Below are positions 33,513 through 49,787 of a stretch of 64,000 nt of DNA, in pieces. Under the pieces are notes generated by a model. The model saw only the letters and a program-made list of their open reading frames with translations, searched no databases and had not been told where the DNA came from. The DNA comes from Sistotremastrum niveocremeum HHB9708. Its lineage: Eukaryota > Basidiomycota > Agaricomycetes > Sistotremastrales > Sistotremastraceae. Both the position numbers and the translations under genes were made by a program. Within the stretch, counting starts at the first letter, position 1, and each line of letters starts with the position of its first letter. The DNA lies in contig KV419421.1 in NCBI GenBank assembly GCA_001630475.1, forward strand, positions 339,519-403,518, in the 5' to 3' direction.

Positions 33513-34716
33513 TCATGAAGTTGAACTCGTGTTCTCGAGCCATTTTACAACGGTCTCGCGACCCAGAGGTGGGCCTTCTCCTGCCTTACTTGAAGACGGA
33601 GAGTAAGCCGCGAGTATTCTTTCTGTTGAAAGCTCATCCAACAATCTGAGATGCTTCTCTGAGGGCGGTGTTGTTTGCGACTCAGATTGTGACGCTGTAG
33701 GTGTTGACGTAAGAAGATCTCGGGCGCACTGTTATGAATGAATGATTAGTTTGGTAATTGGGTAGAAGGACGTTTAGATGACGATCTGGACTCACTAATT
33801 TGACTCCGTACCACGCCCGCAGGGTAGGACCCTCTGGTCGAGATGGTGTTGTTCCTGAAGTAGGAGGTTCATCGAGCATTTCGACGACACGGAGGTAGAA
33901 TTTAAGGGCTAGAGGAATGTCGGCGGCGCTATATGCTGTTTCAGCGGCTTCGAGAATGTAGAAAGCATTTTGAGGGGCGAGGATCATGGCATGGGAAAGG
34001 CATTGAAGGGCCGATGTATATCTGGTCGCGATTGTCAGGATTGGGATAGTAGAAGAGGTAAGAGAGAAGCACACACTGGTTACATGACGAATATATTGAG
34101 CCGAGTTCTAGCCAGCCTTCCACGTCCGTGTAAAACGTATCCAGTAGTGTTGATAACTCTTGGACAGCAGTCTTGATGTCACCCGACGACTTCAAGACAG
34201 AGATTTTTCGTTTCCAAGCCGCCTAGAAAGGAAAGTCAGTGTGAACCCCAACCTGAGCGGTGCCACGGACAATATTCGATTCATCCGCCTCCAAAAGCGT
34301 GTTGTAGTATCGGATGACAGTTTCCGAGCTTTCAGTCGCCTCCATCCGGATTCCCTGGAGAACGTCAACCCTCGGAGACTCGGGGAACTTGGCTGCGAGC
34401 CTCTCTAGGCATGCCTGAATCGCGTATCCGTCCGTTATGTCCTTGAAAGCGGGAACGGATATTCATACGTCTGCCACATCAAGTTTTCCAGTATCAAGTG
34501 CCGCAAGAGCTAGTTGCTCGAGAAAGGCCCACTCTGGAATCGAGTCAGGCGTTGACGAAGCGAGTAGTAAGATGACATGGACAGACCTTCGTCACCGAGT
34601 TTGGTGAGGCCAGCTTTTCGGAGGACGAGCTCTCCATCTTTTACAATGTCCGCTGAGGCTCTGCTCTGCTTTGCTCTGTACGAGGCCAGCCTTTGGAGAG
34701 CAGAGGTTAAATCCAT
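33513..34716 (-). CDS. EMC2: ER membrane protein complex subunit 2
   Basis: TPR-repeat cytosolic scaffold subunit of the EMC, which inserts tail-anchored and multi-pass proteins at the ER. ATG at 34716 (MDLTSALQRLASYRAKQSRA); an upstream in-frame codon is GTG. Splicing at about 34597-34543 joins LGDE to WAFLEQLALAALDTGKLDVA. Then follow RYYNTLLEADESNIV, WKRKISVLKSSGDIKTAVQE, DVEGWLELGSIYSSCNQ, YTSALQCLSHAMILAPQN and YILEAAETAYSAADIPLALK, the classic EMC2 helical repeats. The last exon ends VKWLENTSSTS. About 330 residues. It is 268 bases from the divergent DUF427 gene. Confidence 0.9.
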
Positions 34717-34928
34717 TGCCACTGGTTGCGGTGACCAGCGTTCGGGAGCGGAAGTCGGAAGGTAGAGAACGTGCCTGACATGCCTTGAGTCAGATGAAGC
34801 TGCTTTTTGGGCTTTGACGACGCCGACGAGGCTATGGATCGACGATACTTGGAATGAATTATGACGGAGTCTGCTTTCTGTCGTGATCGAGTCGGAGACT
34901 GGTCAGCTGACCTCAATGAAGCCGCACA

Positions 34929-34936
34929 TATAAAAG
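34929..34936 (+). promoter_or_regulatory. TATA box of the DUF427 gene
   Basis: TATAAAAG lies 49 bases upstream of the ATG at 34985, so the 5' leader must be very short. Confidence 0.5.
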
Positions 34937-34984
34937 CCTCGATCCCATCGCTCTCTTGACCGCTCGTCTCCTATTCCCGCCAAT

Positions 34985-35493
34985 ATGCCATCAGCTAGTG
35001 TCTCTGTGAACGGAACGGTCATTGCTCAGTCTTCAGATACTGTTGTTGTGGAGGTACAGGCTTCTTTCCTTTTCACAACGCCTAAACTCATCATGGAACT
35101 CTCTACAGGGCAATCATTATTTCCCTCCCCAGTCTTTGAAGGAAGGCATCCTTGGGGACTCCAACACTCAGTACGTTGAACTTCTTTCCGACATGATCTT
35201 GCGAGCTCAACTGTCCTTAAGATATACATGTGGTTGGAAAGGGTCAGGCGACTGCTCCGACTTGACATCCATATGAATGATCTCACACTTCATTCATATT
35301 ATAGTGATGCGAAGTATTACAATGGTACCGTTGATGGCAAACAAATCAAAGACATAGCTTGGTAAGCGCTGCCCACTCCTCGAGTATCGTGTCTGACCCC
35401 CGCCCAAGGTCATACCCCAACCCTAAGCCCGCCGCCCAAAACATCGCAGGCTACCTTGCATTCGACAAGGCTAAAACCACCATCCAGGTGTAA
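34985..35493 (+). CDS. DUF427 domain protein
   Basis: Small (about 95 residues) cytosolic protein of the DUF427 family. Five exons were rebuilt: SVNGTVIAQSSDTVVVE joins GNHYFPPQSLKEGILGDSNT, then QYTCGWKG, then DAKYYNGTVDGKQIKDIAW, then SYPNPKPAAQNIAGYLAFDK, ending TTIQV. The order G-N-x-Y-F-P, C-x-W-K-G, A-x-Y-Y, W-x-Y-P and YLAF is the family fingerprint. The family has a small beta-barrel-like fold and no firmly established reaction. All introns are 45-65 bases. The stop is 81 bases from the convergent stop of PRP2. Confidence 0.88.
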
Positions 35494-35574
35494 ATTACAT
35501 GTCGTTTCGAGTGATAACGCTATGTACTAAGTAGTCAAAATAAAACATCATGTATCAATATGACAGTATCCACA

Positions 35575-39340
<3,766 letters not shown>

Positions 39341-39381
39341 AACGGCCGTTCAAGACAGGGTTTGTATGCACTTGAGTCACA
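39341..39381. promoter_or_regulatory. 41-base divergent start-to-start interval
   Basis: The ATG of PRP2 (minus) and the ATG of the next gene (plus) are only 41 bases apart. The two promoters must share or overlap coding DNA. No TATA box. Confidence 0.55.
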
Positions 39382-41693
39382 ATGGCCGTCGATGTCGACC
39401 GTCAATACCTCCATCTCTTGATTCATCTACGACGCCCAAGCCCTGCAATTCCTGTCAAGACAGTCGAATCTGCCACACCCCATTATCTATCCCAGTTATC
39501 ATTTGAACATGTTACATCTTTCACTGCAACCGTCCTGAGCTCGGCGATCTGGCAGCCGGCATCTAATTCCTCCATCTCTTCGTGCTCTCTCATCTTCAGA
39601 AATGCTGTACATCTCAGATTGCAACATCTCGAGACAAAGCCGAAAGGCATTTTCTCTCGGTCTACTCAAACCAGATTGCGACAATGGCTGGACGCTGTCC
39701 TCAAAGGTGCTCGAGAGGGTAACCGATTCCTCCGGGCAGCACTTCTGGGAGGATTGGCAGTTGGTTTCAATGAGATAACTACGGAGAATAAACAATTGAA
39801 ATATCCAGCTTCTCTGGAGGATGAATTATTGGTTGCTCTTGCCGAGGTATTGGATGTAGCTGTTGCGCCGTCCTGGGGTGGTGAATTCCAGAGGGGACAA
39901 GGCAAACAAGGTGAGCAGAAGGAGCCGTATATCCTGGCATAGGAGCTAAGTTACATCCAGATCTCGATTCATTATCGACGATTCTGCTCACCGATTTCCT
40001 TCTCTTCGTCCCGGAGTCGAAGTGGCATGCTCTGGATCTGGATGTGAGTTCCGCGAAAGCTTCTCTAGTGATCAATCTAAGACGTTTCTAGTCACTATCT
40101 AAGTGTTGCATCAACAGTATACAGAAAGCCTTTCAGGAAGGAAAGATGATACGCCAAATCACAGTCGAGCGTACGAACGAAGGACTGTGTCTGTCCGCTG
40201 AGTCACAGAAATCGATTCAGGCTATCACATCCTCCACCACCTTCACTCGTGTGGCAGCGTTCTCCAGAATATTGGCCCGCCTGATATCTGTAACTGCCGA
40301 TGTATTGCCATCTCATCTTTGGGACATCATCTCGCATATTTCCATTGTTCTCTTGGATATCGCCCGTTCTGTGGAATTTGATTGGGCCCAAAGCCCTCTG
40401 TCTGGCGCAACAGCAGATGGCGCAATCGGTAAGTAGCCACTGCTGACATCTTTCGCGCTCACTTTATTGAGTTGCTCCCTTCAGCCTCTGATTCGCAGGC
40501 AAGTGCGACGGCCATCTGGACAATCTTCAAAACATTGCTATTCGTCGACATTATGGTGTCTCAGTCCGTGCTTGATGCTCTCCTCTACATTCGCCCGCCT
40601 GCGTCTACAGCGATGACAACATCCGGCGTCACGCAGGACATGTTGAAGATCTTCTCATCCCTGTCCTTCGTGGTCTCAAAGTTTGGAGGCGTCACCTCCC
40701 AATCAGGCTTGACAGAACTTCGAAGAGCAGTCTACACAGCTGTTGATTTATTGGCTGCTGATTCAAATGCGGCCGAAGAATACGTCGTGCAGGAGTATCA
40801 CGCCTTGCAAAGTGAGCATGACTTTGGTATATTCTTCTGCGCCTCTAAAGCTCACCTATAAGGTTTTTCGGACCCGAGAAATCTATTCGCGCAGTCCAAA
40901 GCTAGTTTTGCCATCGCGATCATTGAACAACTGGTACCAGTTCTGAGCGAGAGTACGCTCGAGACGCACGTTGTGCCAATGTGCACGATGTCAGTCATGT
41001 TTCTGGTTCGCTCGTAGCCTATACTAATCTCGCGGAGTTAGTTATCTTGATCGCAACGAAGAACGCGAGACCTACGAGGCTTCCCACTCCCTTGTGCTTT
41101 CAATTTTCGCTGCGCATGCAAAACAACGAACGGAGGAGACGGCGCTCTCCGAGGCTTCAACGGGTAGATTGGTAGAAAGATTAGTCCCTTTCTACTGTGA
41201 ATGCCTCCTGAAAGTAAGCTCTGGACCGCCCTATCAATTCAAGCATTTCCTAAGCGCTTGCTAGAATTCTTCGGAAGGCAAACTTAGCACAGAACAGTTG
41301 CGCCTAGCATATTCCAGCCTGGTGCATAGCGCTAGTGAAGGACGGCGCTTCCATGACGAGCTGAGCCAATTCTGCGTCGAATCATTAACGAATAAATTGG
41401 CAGAGTCCAGCGCGTCGAGCACGAAATCGCCTGGCGAGACCGAGCGGCTGCAGCTGACTCTGATTTCACTGATGCATTGTGTATCGCTGCGATTGTTGCC
41501 TCGATTATTGGACGAAATCAAGAGTGCCATCGACGGTTGCGGCGACCTCGCACAAAAATCTGTGCTACTGGACGAGACTCTTCAGGAGATCCAACGGAGA
41601 GTCGGAGATAAAGAAAAGGAGGTTTGCATGACTTGGTGGGATGGGCAGATGAGAGAGCTTGGAAGCACATTTCAGCACCAGGCTAGGCTATAG
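39382..41693 (+). CDS. PEX8-like (peroxin) candidate
   Basis: Helical, repeat-like protein of about 690 residues in some six exons: MAVDVDRQYLHLLIHLRRPS, LRAALLGGLAVGFNEITTEN, KMIRQITVERTNEGLCLSAE, ATAIWTIFKTLLFVDIMVSQ, DMLKIFSSLSFVVSKFGG, then SKASFAIAIIEQLVPVLSES, VPMCTIYLDRNEERETYEAS and HSLVLSIFAAHA. The segment EQLVPVL...VP...YL...YE.SHS..L.IFA resembles what I recall of fungal PEX8, an intraperoxisomal organiser of matrix-protein import. No transmembrane helix is evident. The C-terminus is QHQARL; I see no clear PTS1 tripeptide. Another HEAT-like protein is possible. An intron near 40985-41041 joins CTI to YLDRNEER. Confidence 0.5.
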
Positions 41694-42563
41694 CCGTCAA
41701 CGCGATTGTATGAGTAGTACGGAGCAATCTTTTAGTTTTAGAGATTCCTCAATGTAGCACGTAAAAGGTCAGATGCGCATTGTATAAGAAGTTTCTTCCG
41801 ATATCCGACCCTTTATATTCCTTTCTTGGTCACCGACAGCTACGACTCTCCAAGTTTTTCAACTTGAACGCAGAGACATCTCGAGTTTAGTATCAGGGGC
41901 TGCCCCGAATCTAATGCAAAATGTTCTTGAACGTCACGATCACGTTCCGATATACTGGTAATGAGTCATATGTAGAGTCTCCACAGTCTCCACGACGTTG
42001 CTATGAGGAGCGGCTTGGACTCATGCAGTGAACTCAGCTTCGGTTTCTCCATGAGGATTGCCTGGTCCGTCCCCGAATTTGAAATGGTCTCCCAATTCTG
42101 TGCTTCTGTATCCCGTGGGACTCTATTGTCGCTTGAAGACGACTGGCAACACCGTGATTCCGCAAGTCATACTAGACGGCTGTTGTTGAACTCGAAGCTG
42201 GTGGACATTGAATAGGTTGCTTTCCATGCTGCGGATGGCTCCCTTGTGTGCGCTGCTCTCGGCATGCTGAAATTTAACCCTTTCGTCAACATATGCATGC
42301 CGCCCCACCATTCGTTCCGCCTGAGTCGGGAGAAGCACTATTCTTGGAACAATGAACATGACGACGACAACCTGCGTCTGAATGCCTCGTTCCACTTTGT
42401 CTTGTATGATATATATCACGCGCATTGTCTCGTGTTCTTCAGTATAAGAGCAGGCTCGACTTCGCCACAGCATTCTCACTCTCAACTTATAACCCTCTTC
42501 CTCTTCGCAACTCTCTTGGACTTCATACCCCTAAGCCTCAGTAACTAAGATCTTTCTAATACT
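41694..42563 (+). other. intergenic, promoter region of aspartic protease 2
   Basis: No supported gene. TATAAGAG at 42443-42450 lies about 115 bases upstream of the protease ATG and is the likely core promoter. The leader between them is CT-rich. Confidence 0.45.
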
Positions 42564-43943
42564 ATGCACGCTTTCTTCATTTCACTCCTCACGTTTACTC
42601 TTCTCGCCACTGCTGCGCCGTCGCCCAGACGTGCCGTACAGACCATTGCGCTGACGAAAAGGTCCAACTTTCTGAGCAATGGTTTCGTTAATATCACCGC
42701 TCTTCGAGGCCACATTGCCTACATTGAAGGGTCAGTAATCACTGAAACGTACTCCCTCCAATCTGACTCACATGAACAGAAAATATGCCAACAATTTGGC
42801 TGCCTTTGAACGCAACACCGGTTCCAGTCATCCTTCCGCCATTGGTCCCTCAAATACAAAACGTCAGACTGGAGGTGATTCCCTGACGGACGACAATGGG
42901 CAGCTTTGGTTTGGTCAAATTTCAGTTGGGACGCCTCCTGTCACCTACACGGTCGATTTCGACACCGGCTCCTCCGACCTTTTCCTCCCTTCCGTCGATT
43001 GCGATAACACATGTGCTGGTCACACCCCATACGATCCTTCCAAGAGCTCTACATCGTCCGACGTAGGCAATCCTTTCTCCCTGGCTTTCGGAGATGGCTC
43101 GACAGTCAGCGGGGAAGAGTTTACGGACACCGTCACTATTTCCGGCCTCACCGCTCAAAACCAAATTCTTGGTAGTTCCACCACTTATTCCACCGGATTC
43201 GAGAGCTCTCAGTTTGTCCCCGATGGCCTCATGGGCCTTGCGTTCCCTGAAATCGCTCAGATGGGCACCCCTTTCTTCAACACACTTATCCAGCAGGGAT
43301 CCGTTTCTGCTGGAGAATTTGGAATGAAGCTCACAGAACAAGGCGCGGAGCTGTTCCTTGGTGGTGTCGATGATAAGCTCGTCGGCGGCGACTTCACGAC
43401 CGTGCCGGTCACCCAGCCTGGTTTCTGGCAAGTCGAAATGGATTCTGCCAACGTGAATGGACAAGCCGTTGTTCGAGGCATCTCTGCAATCGTCGACTCA
43501 GGCACTACACTAATTGTTGGTGATTCTAAGCGTGTCTCCGAATTCTATAACGCCATCGAGGGAGCGAAGGATGCTAGTGCCACTTTTGGACCAGGTTTCT
43601 TCAGCTGTGAGCTCTATTTGACGAATTCTATGTTACATCTTGCTAAGAAAATTCAAGTCCCCTGTAGTTCTTCGCCTTCTGTATCCTTGACCTTTGGCGG
43701 AACGGCATTCGACTTTAGTCATACTTTCAGTCTCGGACCTGCCCAGCAAGGTTCCAACGATTGCATCGGAGGAGTCATCGCTAGCGATACTGGCAGTAAG
43801 TCTTTGCATTTTGCTTCTATGCCCTTCTCACCATTATCATCCTTTCAGTTGATGGCTGGATCACGGGAGATGTGTTCATGAGCAATGTCTACACTGCATT
43901 CAGCTTTGATAAAACGTCTGTTTCCTTCGCTCCTTTAGCGTAA
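42564..43943 (+). CDS. secreted aspartic protease (A1, polyporopepsin-like) 2
   Basis: Pepsin-family secreted protease, paralogue of the one at 25333-26721. Signal peptide MHAFFISLLTFTLLATAAPS. Propeptide with NGFVNITALRGHIAYIEG, then after the first intron KYANNLAAFERNTGSSHPSA and a Kex2-like TKRQTGG site. Mature part: YTVDFDTGSSDLFLPS (catalytic DTG), SLAFGDGSTVSGEEF, FVPDGLMGLAFPEI, and AIVDSGTTLIVGDS (catalytic DSG). An intron near 43608-43660 precedes VPCSSSPSVSLTFGG, and an intron at about 43797-43849 leads to DGWITGDVFMSNVYTAFSFD, ending VSFAPLA. Four exons with the same intron positions as the sister gene. Probably used in extracellular nutrition. Confidence 0.94.
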
Positions 43944-44166
43944 ATTATTCCATAATTATGTAGTACTAACTTATCAGGGATTCGACTGTGCCGAAATCAC
44001 CTTGCCCCAGACCTGTATCATGTTGTAATTATTCGTCGATTATGTATAATATTGCTCTGACCGCATCGGGATTCGAAAAGTGTCCAAGCTTGCGCGCTTG
44101 CGTTGCAGTAGAAGCCTTTGGTAAACAAGTACAAAGCGCTTGCATTTCGTCTCCTCGCTGAGGCGG

Positions 44167-45381
44167 ATGCTTCGGTCTAGGTCGATCCCCACGTCATTCC
44201 GTCATAAACAATGCAGTCGGGCATCAGCCCTCCGGCGTTCTTTATCGACGTCCTCCGAGAAGTCAGAAGAAACGAGGCCGTCTAGCTCTAGCTCTCCTCG
44301 AAATCAAATCCCCGACTCGCCACGTCCACTTGCTGGCATCGACCGGCTCCAGCAACGTTGGGCTTCTCTATATGAAACTGGACAACATTCTCTCCGAGTG
44401 CGATTTAATGGTCTTGCAACCAGCGCAGCCACAAATTTTGCTTTGCTCGGGGGAAAATTAAACAGTGTCACGGGCTACGAGGAGATCGAAGCGCTCAAGG
44501 CCAGAGTTGCAGAAAATGGTACGCCAGCAATCTCGTATACAACTTTTTGATGGTCTCATCACTTTGAATAAGCATAGAAAAAAATATCGAAGCTACTCGT
44601 CAGCAAGCGAGAGATGCTAAAGCTGCTTATGAGCTGGCTGTTGCTCGCCGGTCGGATTCTCAGAAAGAGGTCAACGACTTACTACAACGGAAATCGACGT
44701 GGCAGGATGGAGACGTTAGCCGCTTCACGAATCTTGTTCGTGAGGATCATCTACGCGAGCAGGAGGAAGTGAGAGCGAAGGCAATGGTTGCCGCCAGCGA
44801 GGAAGCTGTGGAACAAGCTTTTACACAGTTGATGGGCTCTATTTTGAATAGGTATGCACCTCCTGAGATATTTAGTCCAGTCCCACTGACTCCGGTCCAG
44901 ATATCACGAAGAGCAGATATGGAGCGATAAAATTCGCTCGGCATCAACGTATGGCTCGTTGGCCGCACTGGTGATGAATCTGCTCGTATTCATTCTGGCT
45001 ATTATTGTCGTGGAACCTTGGAAACGACGGCGACTCGCCGAGACTTTTGAAAAGAGGATAGCCGCGATGTCAGAGGAAACGCGTGAGCTTGTCGCGAGTG
45101 GGATGGCTGATCTGGCACGACACCTGGAGACTCGAGACGTTGTTCTCGGCCATCTTGCTGAGAAGGCGGACTTGATTATAGAGCGAGAGAAGAATGGTAT
45201 CGTCCGAGTTGAGGGAACAACTCTTGTTCAGATACCGGAGGCACCCCAGCCTCGCGTGTCTCCAGGATGGAAGAATGTTTGGCGAGAAAATGCAGAATAT
45301 CAGGCTCTGGCACTCGGGATCGGTGGTGCAGCCATTGGTGCCCTTGCGACTGTAGCCTTACAATTTATGGTCCCTAGATGA
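44167..45381 (+). CDS. SHE9: mitochondrial inner-membrane protein SHE9/MDM33
   Basis: Homologue of yeast She9/Mdm33, an inner-membrane protein that shapes mitochondria. The ATG at 44167 gives MLRSRSIPTSFRHKQCSRAS followed by ALRRSLSTSS, a mitochondrial presequence (the frame extends upstream only from TTG). Then RPLAGIDRLQQRWASLYETG and GYEEIEALKARVAEN. The first intron (about 44520-44578) leads to a long coiled coil (ARRSDSQKEVNDLLQRKSTW; FTNLVREDHLREQEEVRAKA). After the second intron come HEEQIWSDKIRSASTYGSLA and the TM helix LVMNLLVFILAIIVVEPWKR, and a second hydrophobic helix near the C-terminus (LALGIGGAAIGALATVALQF). About 370 residues, complete. Confidence 0.9.
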
Positions 45382-45499
45382 ATAGCACATTTAAAATAAT
45401 TCGCCGGCTTTCACGTTACTTTCCGGTCCGAGAACAAGCGCTCAAGATCGCCGCGGCTTGGTCACCGACACTCAGCGAAGTCGTCATTCACAGGCTTTC

Positions 45500-48400
45500 A
45501 TGAGAGTCGTCTCGACATTCCATCAGCCATCCTCAGTTGTCACTTCGTTAGTATGCCGATTATCGGCGCACGAGCCTGAACATCTCGTCATCGTCAAACC
45601 TAACAAACTCGATATTCACACGTTAACGGCGGATGGTCTTGTCTTTCGATGCTCTCTGGAAGTATGGGGATGCATCGTGGACGTTAAAGCTGTGAATAGC
45701 CTTGTGAGTTGAGATATACATTAGCAAAGCACACTCCATTACGTCAAATTGCAGAAGGATTCATTGTCCAGTCTGGTCCTGATTACAGACCACCCTGAAC
45801 CAAGAATTCTGTTGATAGACTATGTGTTATCAACTCCAGACTCCCAACCATCACTTGAAGTTGTGCATAATGAATCATTAGTATCCCGTGGATTCCGTCC
45901 TGCAGAGTTCTTCCACGGCTTGGCGGTTTCTGAGGACGGGAGTCGCATTGTCGCGTCTCCTTACATTGGGAAAATGACACTCGTATGCCTTGGAAAGACT
46001 GCCGGAGACAGGATAGAGACCTCATTTGAATTCAAGTAAGCTGCAGTGGTGTATTGACCTCACAGACTGACATTTTCGTCAAAGTGTTCGCGAGCTGAAC
46101 ATTCTATCACTGGCTTTCCTTCCTGACTCAACACCGGGTGCTGAAACTCTTGCGATCCTTCACATTGATTTCCGAAACAATGTCAGACTTTATGCTCGTG
46201 ACGTATCTGCAGACTTTAGCGACATTTCTATGACTCTGTCAGACCGACTTCCGGAAGCAGTCGTACCAGAATCATACGCAGACCGAATTATTCCAATTCC
46301 TGCATCTGACGATCGATCAGGTGGTTTGCTCGTCTCGGGGGGACAAAGTATCATATTCTATCCTGTTTCTCCGCCGAGCAGTGGCAAGCGAAAGGACAAG
46401 AGCGTAGTTAGGCCTTCATCGTCGGTGAACTGGCCGTACTCGAGTATCACCGCGTGAGTACGTTTACTTTGAAGAGACAATCAATAATGATAAATTCTGC
46501 TCCTACAGGCATCATGTGCTCGACGCTGAAGGATCGAGAATCTTGTTTGGCGACAAGTATGGCCGCTTAGCTATCGTCTGCATTAAATCCTCGCCTCTAA
46601 CGTTCTCGGTCGATTTACTTGGAGAGGTAGTCATGATCATGGCCGTTCATACCCCGAAGCTAATCGATGATCCCAGACATCGCCTGCTAAGTCGATAACG
46701 TATATCAACGCGGGTATCTTCTTTGTCGGCTCGGAACAAGGCGATTCTCAGGTCTTACGGTTTACCGAGGAGAAAAATGGTTCTCACTTCGAGGTCCTTT
46801 CGACATTTGATAACATAGCCTGGGTCAACGATGCCTGTCTGGTTGAAAGAGACGGGACAAAAGAGGTAAGCGTCACATGAGCGAAGATGTGTCAAATTGG
46901 TAACTTTTGTAGATTGTCACTGCGTCAGGTGGTGGAAACACGGGATCGTTACGAGTGATACGGAATGGCGCGGATTTTGAACACCTCTCTCACATTGATG
47001 AGCTTTCTAACATCACCACTTTGATCCCTTTCCGATCGAGGTATAAATCAACGTATGTAGACGCTCTAGTCTCTTATGACTGAGCACTGGATGCTAAGGA
47101 AACATCATACAGCGTCGATTCATTCCTTCTGGTTTCAACGCCCATCGACTCTCGCATACTGTCGTTCGAACACGTTGAATACGTCGAACAAATCGAAACA
47201 TTCCCCGGGTTTCAGCGCGATAGTCCAACATTGGCAGCAGGCAACATCACTCCTTTCAGTCGGGCCTACAAAAACGCTGCAGGAATTACTGAGCCTGCAG
47301 AATCCACGCTTGTCGTACAAGTCACGAAGAAGGAGGTCACTTTGGTAGATTTGATCGATGGATCGCGTGTCTCGTATTGGACCCCACCAAGTCCTATCCT
47401 AGTGGCTAGTGTCAATGCCACTCAAATATGTGTTGGCCTCAAAGGCGGAACTCTCATCCGTCTTGACTTGGATACAAATGAGCAGCTCCGGCTGGCAAGG
47501 TATGTAACCGTTTTTGCTGGCGATATATACTTCGTCTGAGCGTTCACAAGCACCACACGGTTTGGGACATTCAGCGAACCCCGTGAAATTTCCGCCATTT
47601 CATGTACCCCTCTGAAAAGTGGTCATTTGATTTCAAAGGCCGTTGTGGTCGGTTTCTGGGACTCAAATGAAGTCATAGTATGCAAGATCACTGATTTTAC
47701 CCAAATCGGCGAAACGATACGTCTATCACACGTCCCACGATCACTATTGATCACTGCATTTGGCAAACATGATAAGCCTCATATCATGATTGGTCTCGGA
47801 GATGGATCTTTGGTCCTTTGTGCGACAGATACACAGTTGATGCCCCAGGAACGACGCGCAATTTCGCTAGGAAGTACACCAATTTCTTTAGCAATTTGTA
47901 CATCTGGTGATACTGTGGGCGTCTTCGCATATGGATATCGAGCTGCCATTCTGTTCTGGGAGAGCGGTCATGTTCGGTGGTCACCCTTGGCATTGAAGGT
48001 CAGTTTTCCGGAAAAAAACCTACTCACTATCGGGCTGAAGGTTATGTCCAGGGAATTGCTGCCGCTTGTCCTTTCGATGCTGAATCCTACGAACGGTCGA
48101 TTGCTTTTGCATCATCGAACAATTTGTCTATTGGGAGAGTTAAAGGTGTCTCGAAGCTACATATTCGTTCGGTATGCGCTCTTCCGTATTTTCCTATGAC
48201 AGTATAGTATACCATGTCTGTGCAGGTTCCTCTGGGTCTCGATATCCCCGTCCAAGTGGCACATCATGCGGACCTCAAAGCCTTTGGTGTGGGCATATTG
48301 AGATCGCAGCCTAACCGGCCGGGAGAAGAGGTGCGGATGATAAGTTCCTTCGCTTTGTTCGACGACGTGAACTTCGAACGTAAGATCTTCTTCCATCAGC

Positions 48401-49681
48401 CCCCTTTTGCGCTGAATTTCTTCACAGGCATAAACAGATTCAAGTGCCTTCCATCTGAAGAGATCTACTCGGTTACCAAGCTTGATCTCATATGTGATGG
48501 CGTACACGAATCATTCTTTGGCGTTGGTACGGTGTTCATGCAAGAGAATGAAGTGGAGCCGTCCAAAGGACGCCTGTTGCTGTTCCAAGGCACTGTGAAC
48601 TCCGAAAAGGCTTCGAATCCAAGCGACCGACCGAAGTCCTGGCTTCTCTCCTCGATCGAGCTTCCAGGTTGTATATACTCGATAACATCGTGCAAGGGAT
48701 TTATCGTCGCAGCCGTCAACTCCGCCGTTAGTCATGCCCCATGACTTGTATACATATCTGATGATTTCGTAGGTATGTATCCTGGAGCTGAAGCGCAAGG
48801 AAACTGGGTTTGGCCCTTCGGATTGGAGTCTCTCCATCATCGCAAAACATAATCACAACTACATCATCAGCAAGGTCACTGCTAAAGATGATATCATTGC
48901 GATAGGCGATACCATCTCCTCGATATCAATGTTCCGATTTGCCGACCGGGAGCTGAAGATGTTGGCTAAGAATTATAATCCTCTCTGGCCGCTGAGCATC
49001 CAGCTGTTGGACAAGACTTCTGTCATTGGAGCGAACGTAGGATTTTGGTCCTGAAGATTCACTGTCACTGATCTGTGAACCCAGAGCGACTGTAATTTGT
49101 GGACTTTTGCATTGCAAGGCTCTAGTGGTCAACAATCCTTGGACTCCAATGGATGGTATCACATTGGTGAAATCGTCAACAAATTCATCGCAGGTTGGCT
49201 TTTCCTTTACTTTGCTAACCAATACTCAAAAGGTTCGATAGGAACATTATCATCGATACCGGATGATAATCCCTCGCATCCCGTCCCCGAACAACTTTTC
49301 TTCTCCTCCATCGGCCGAATAGGAGTGATTTCGAGTCTTGATAATGAGACATCACTTGCTATGACTAAATTGCAGAATAACATGGCTGCAGTCATCAAAG
49401 GTGCAGACGGAACCGACCATACCGAGTACGTCTCCCACACTCTTAATGGACTTATCGCTGATGAGTTCGTCAGATGGAGAAGACCGACTAGCATTCGCGG
49501 CCCGTCGGACTCACAACCCCAAGCTGTAGGATTTCTGGATGGAGATTTTATCGAGCAGTACACCAGTCTTGCACCTGATGTACTGCGGGACGTACAGCAG
49601 GGCCAGAATGAAGCGGAGAGGCTTGATCTCTCGCATTCGAAGACCGTAGAGATCATCGAACAGCTTCAATCGTTGCATTAG
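45500..49681 (+). CDS. DDB1: DNA damage-binding protein 1
   Basis: Triple beta-propeller adaptor of CUL4 ubiquitin ligases; it also acts in nucleotide excision repair. The start is MRVVSTFHQPSSVVTSLVCR followed by LSAHEPEHLVIVKPNKLDIH, as in other DDB1 proteins. Propeller exons include HESLV-type core pieces (PAEFFHGLAVSEDGSRIVAS; LNILSLAFLPDSTPGAETLA; SRILFGDKYGRLAIVCIK). The BPC part has FFGVGTVFMQENEVEPSKGR and GRLLLFQG. The C-terminal helical domain has PEQLFFSSIGRIGVISSLD, FLDGDFIEQYTSLAPDVLRD and IIEQLQSLH. About 1,100 residues in more than a dozen exons. It ends 106 bases from the convergent proteasome gene. Its possible receptor, a DCAF4-like protein, lies at 10751-12469. Confidence 0.92.
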
Positions 49682-49787
49682 ATATTCTCACGTGTATGCA
49701 CTTTGTACTGATAGAATGGAATGTACAACAATGACTCAAATGAATCAGCAGAAAAGAATTGCAATTGAACGTGATTAAAATACATCG

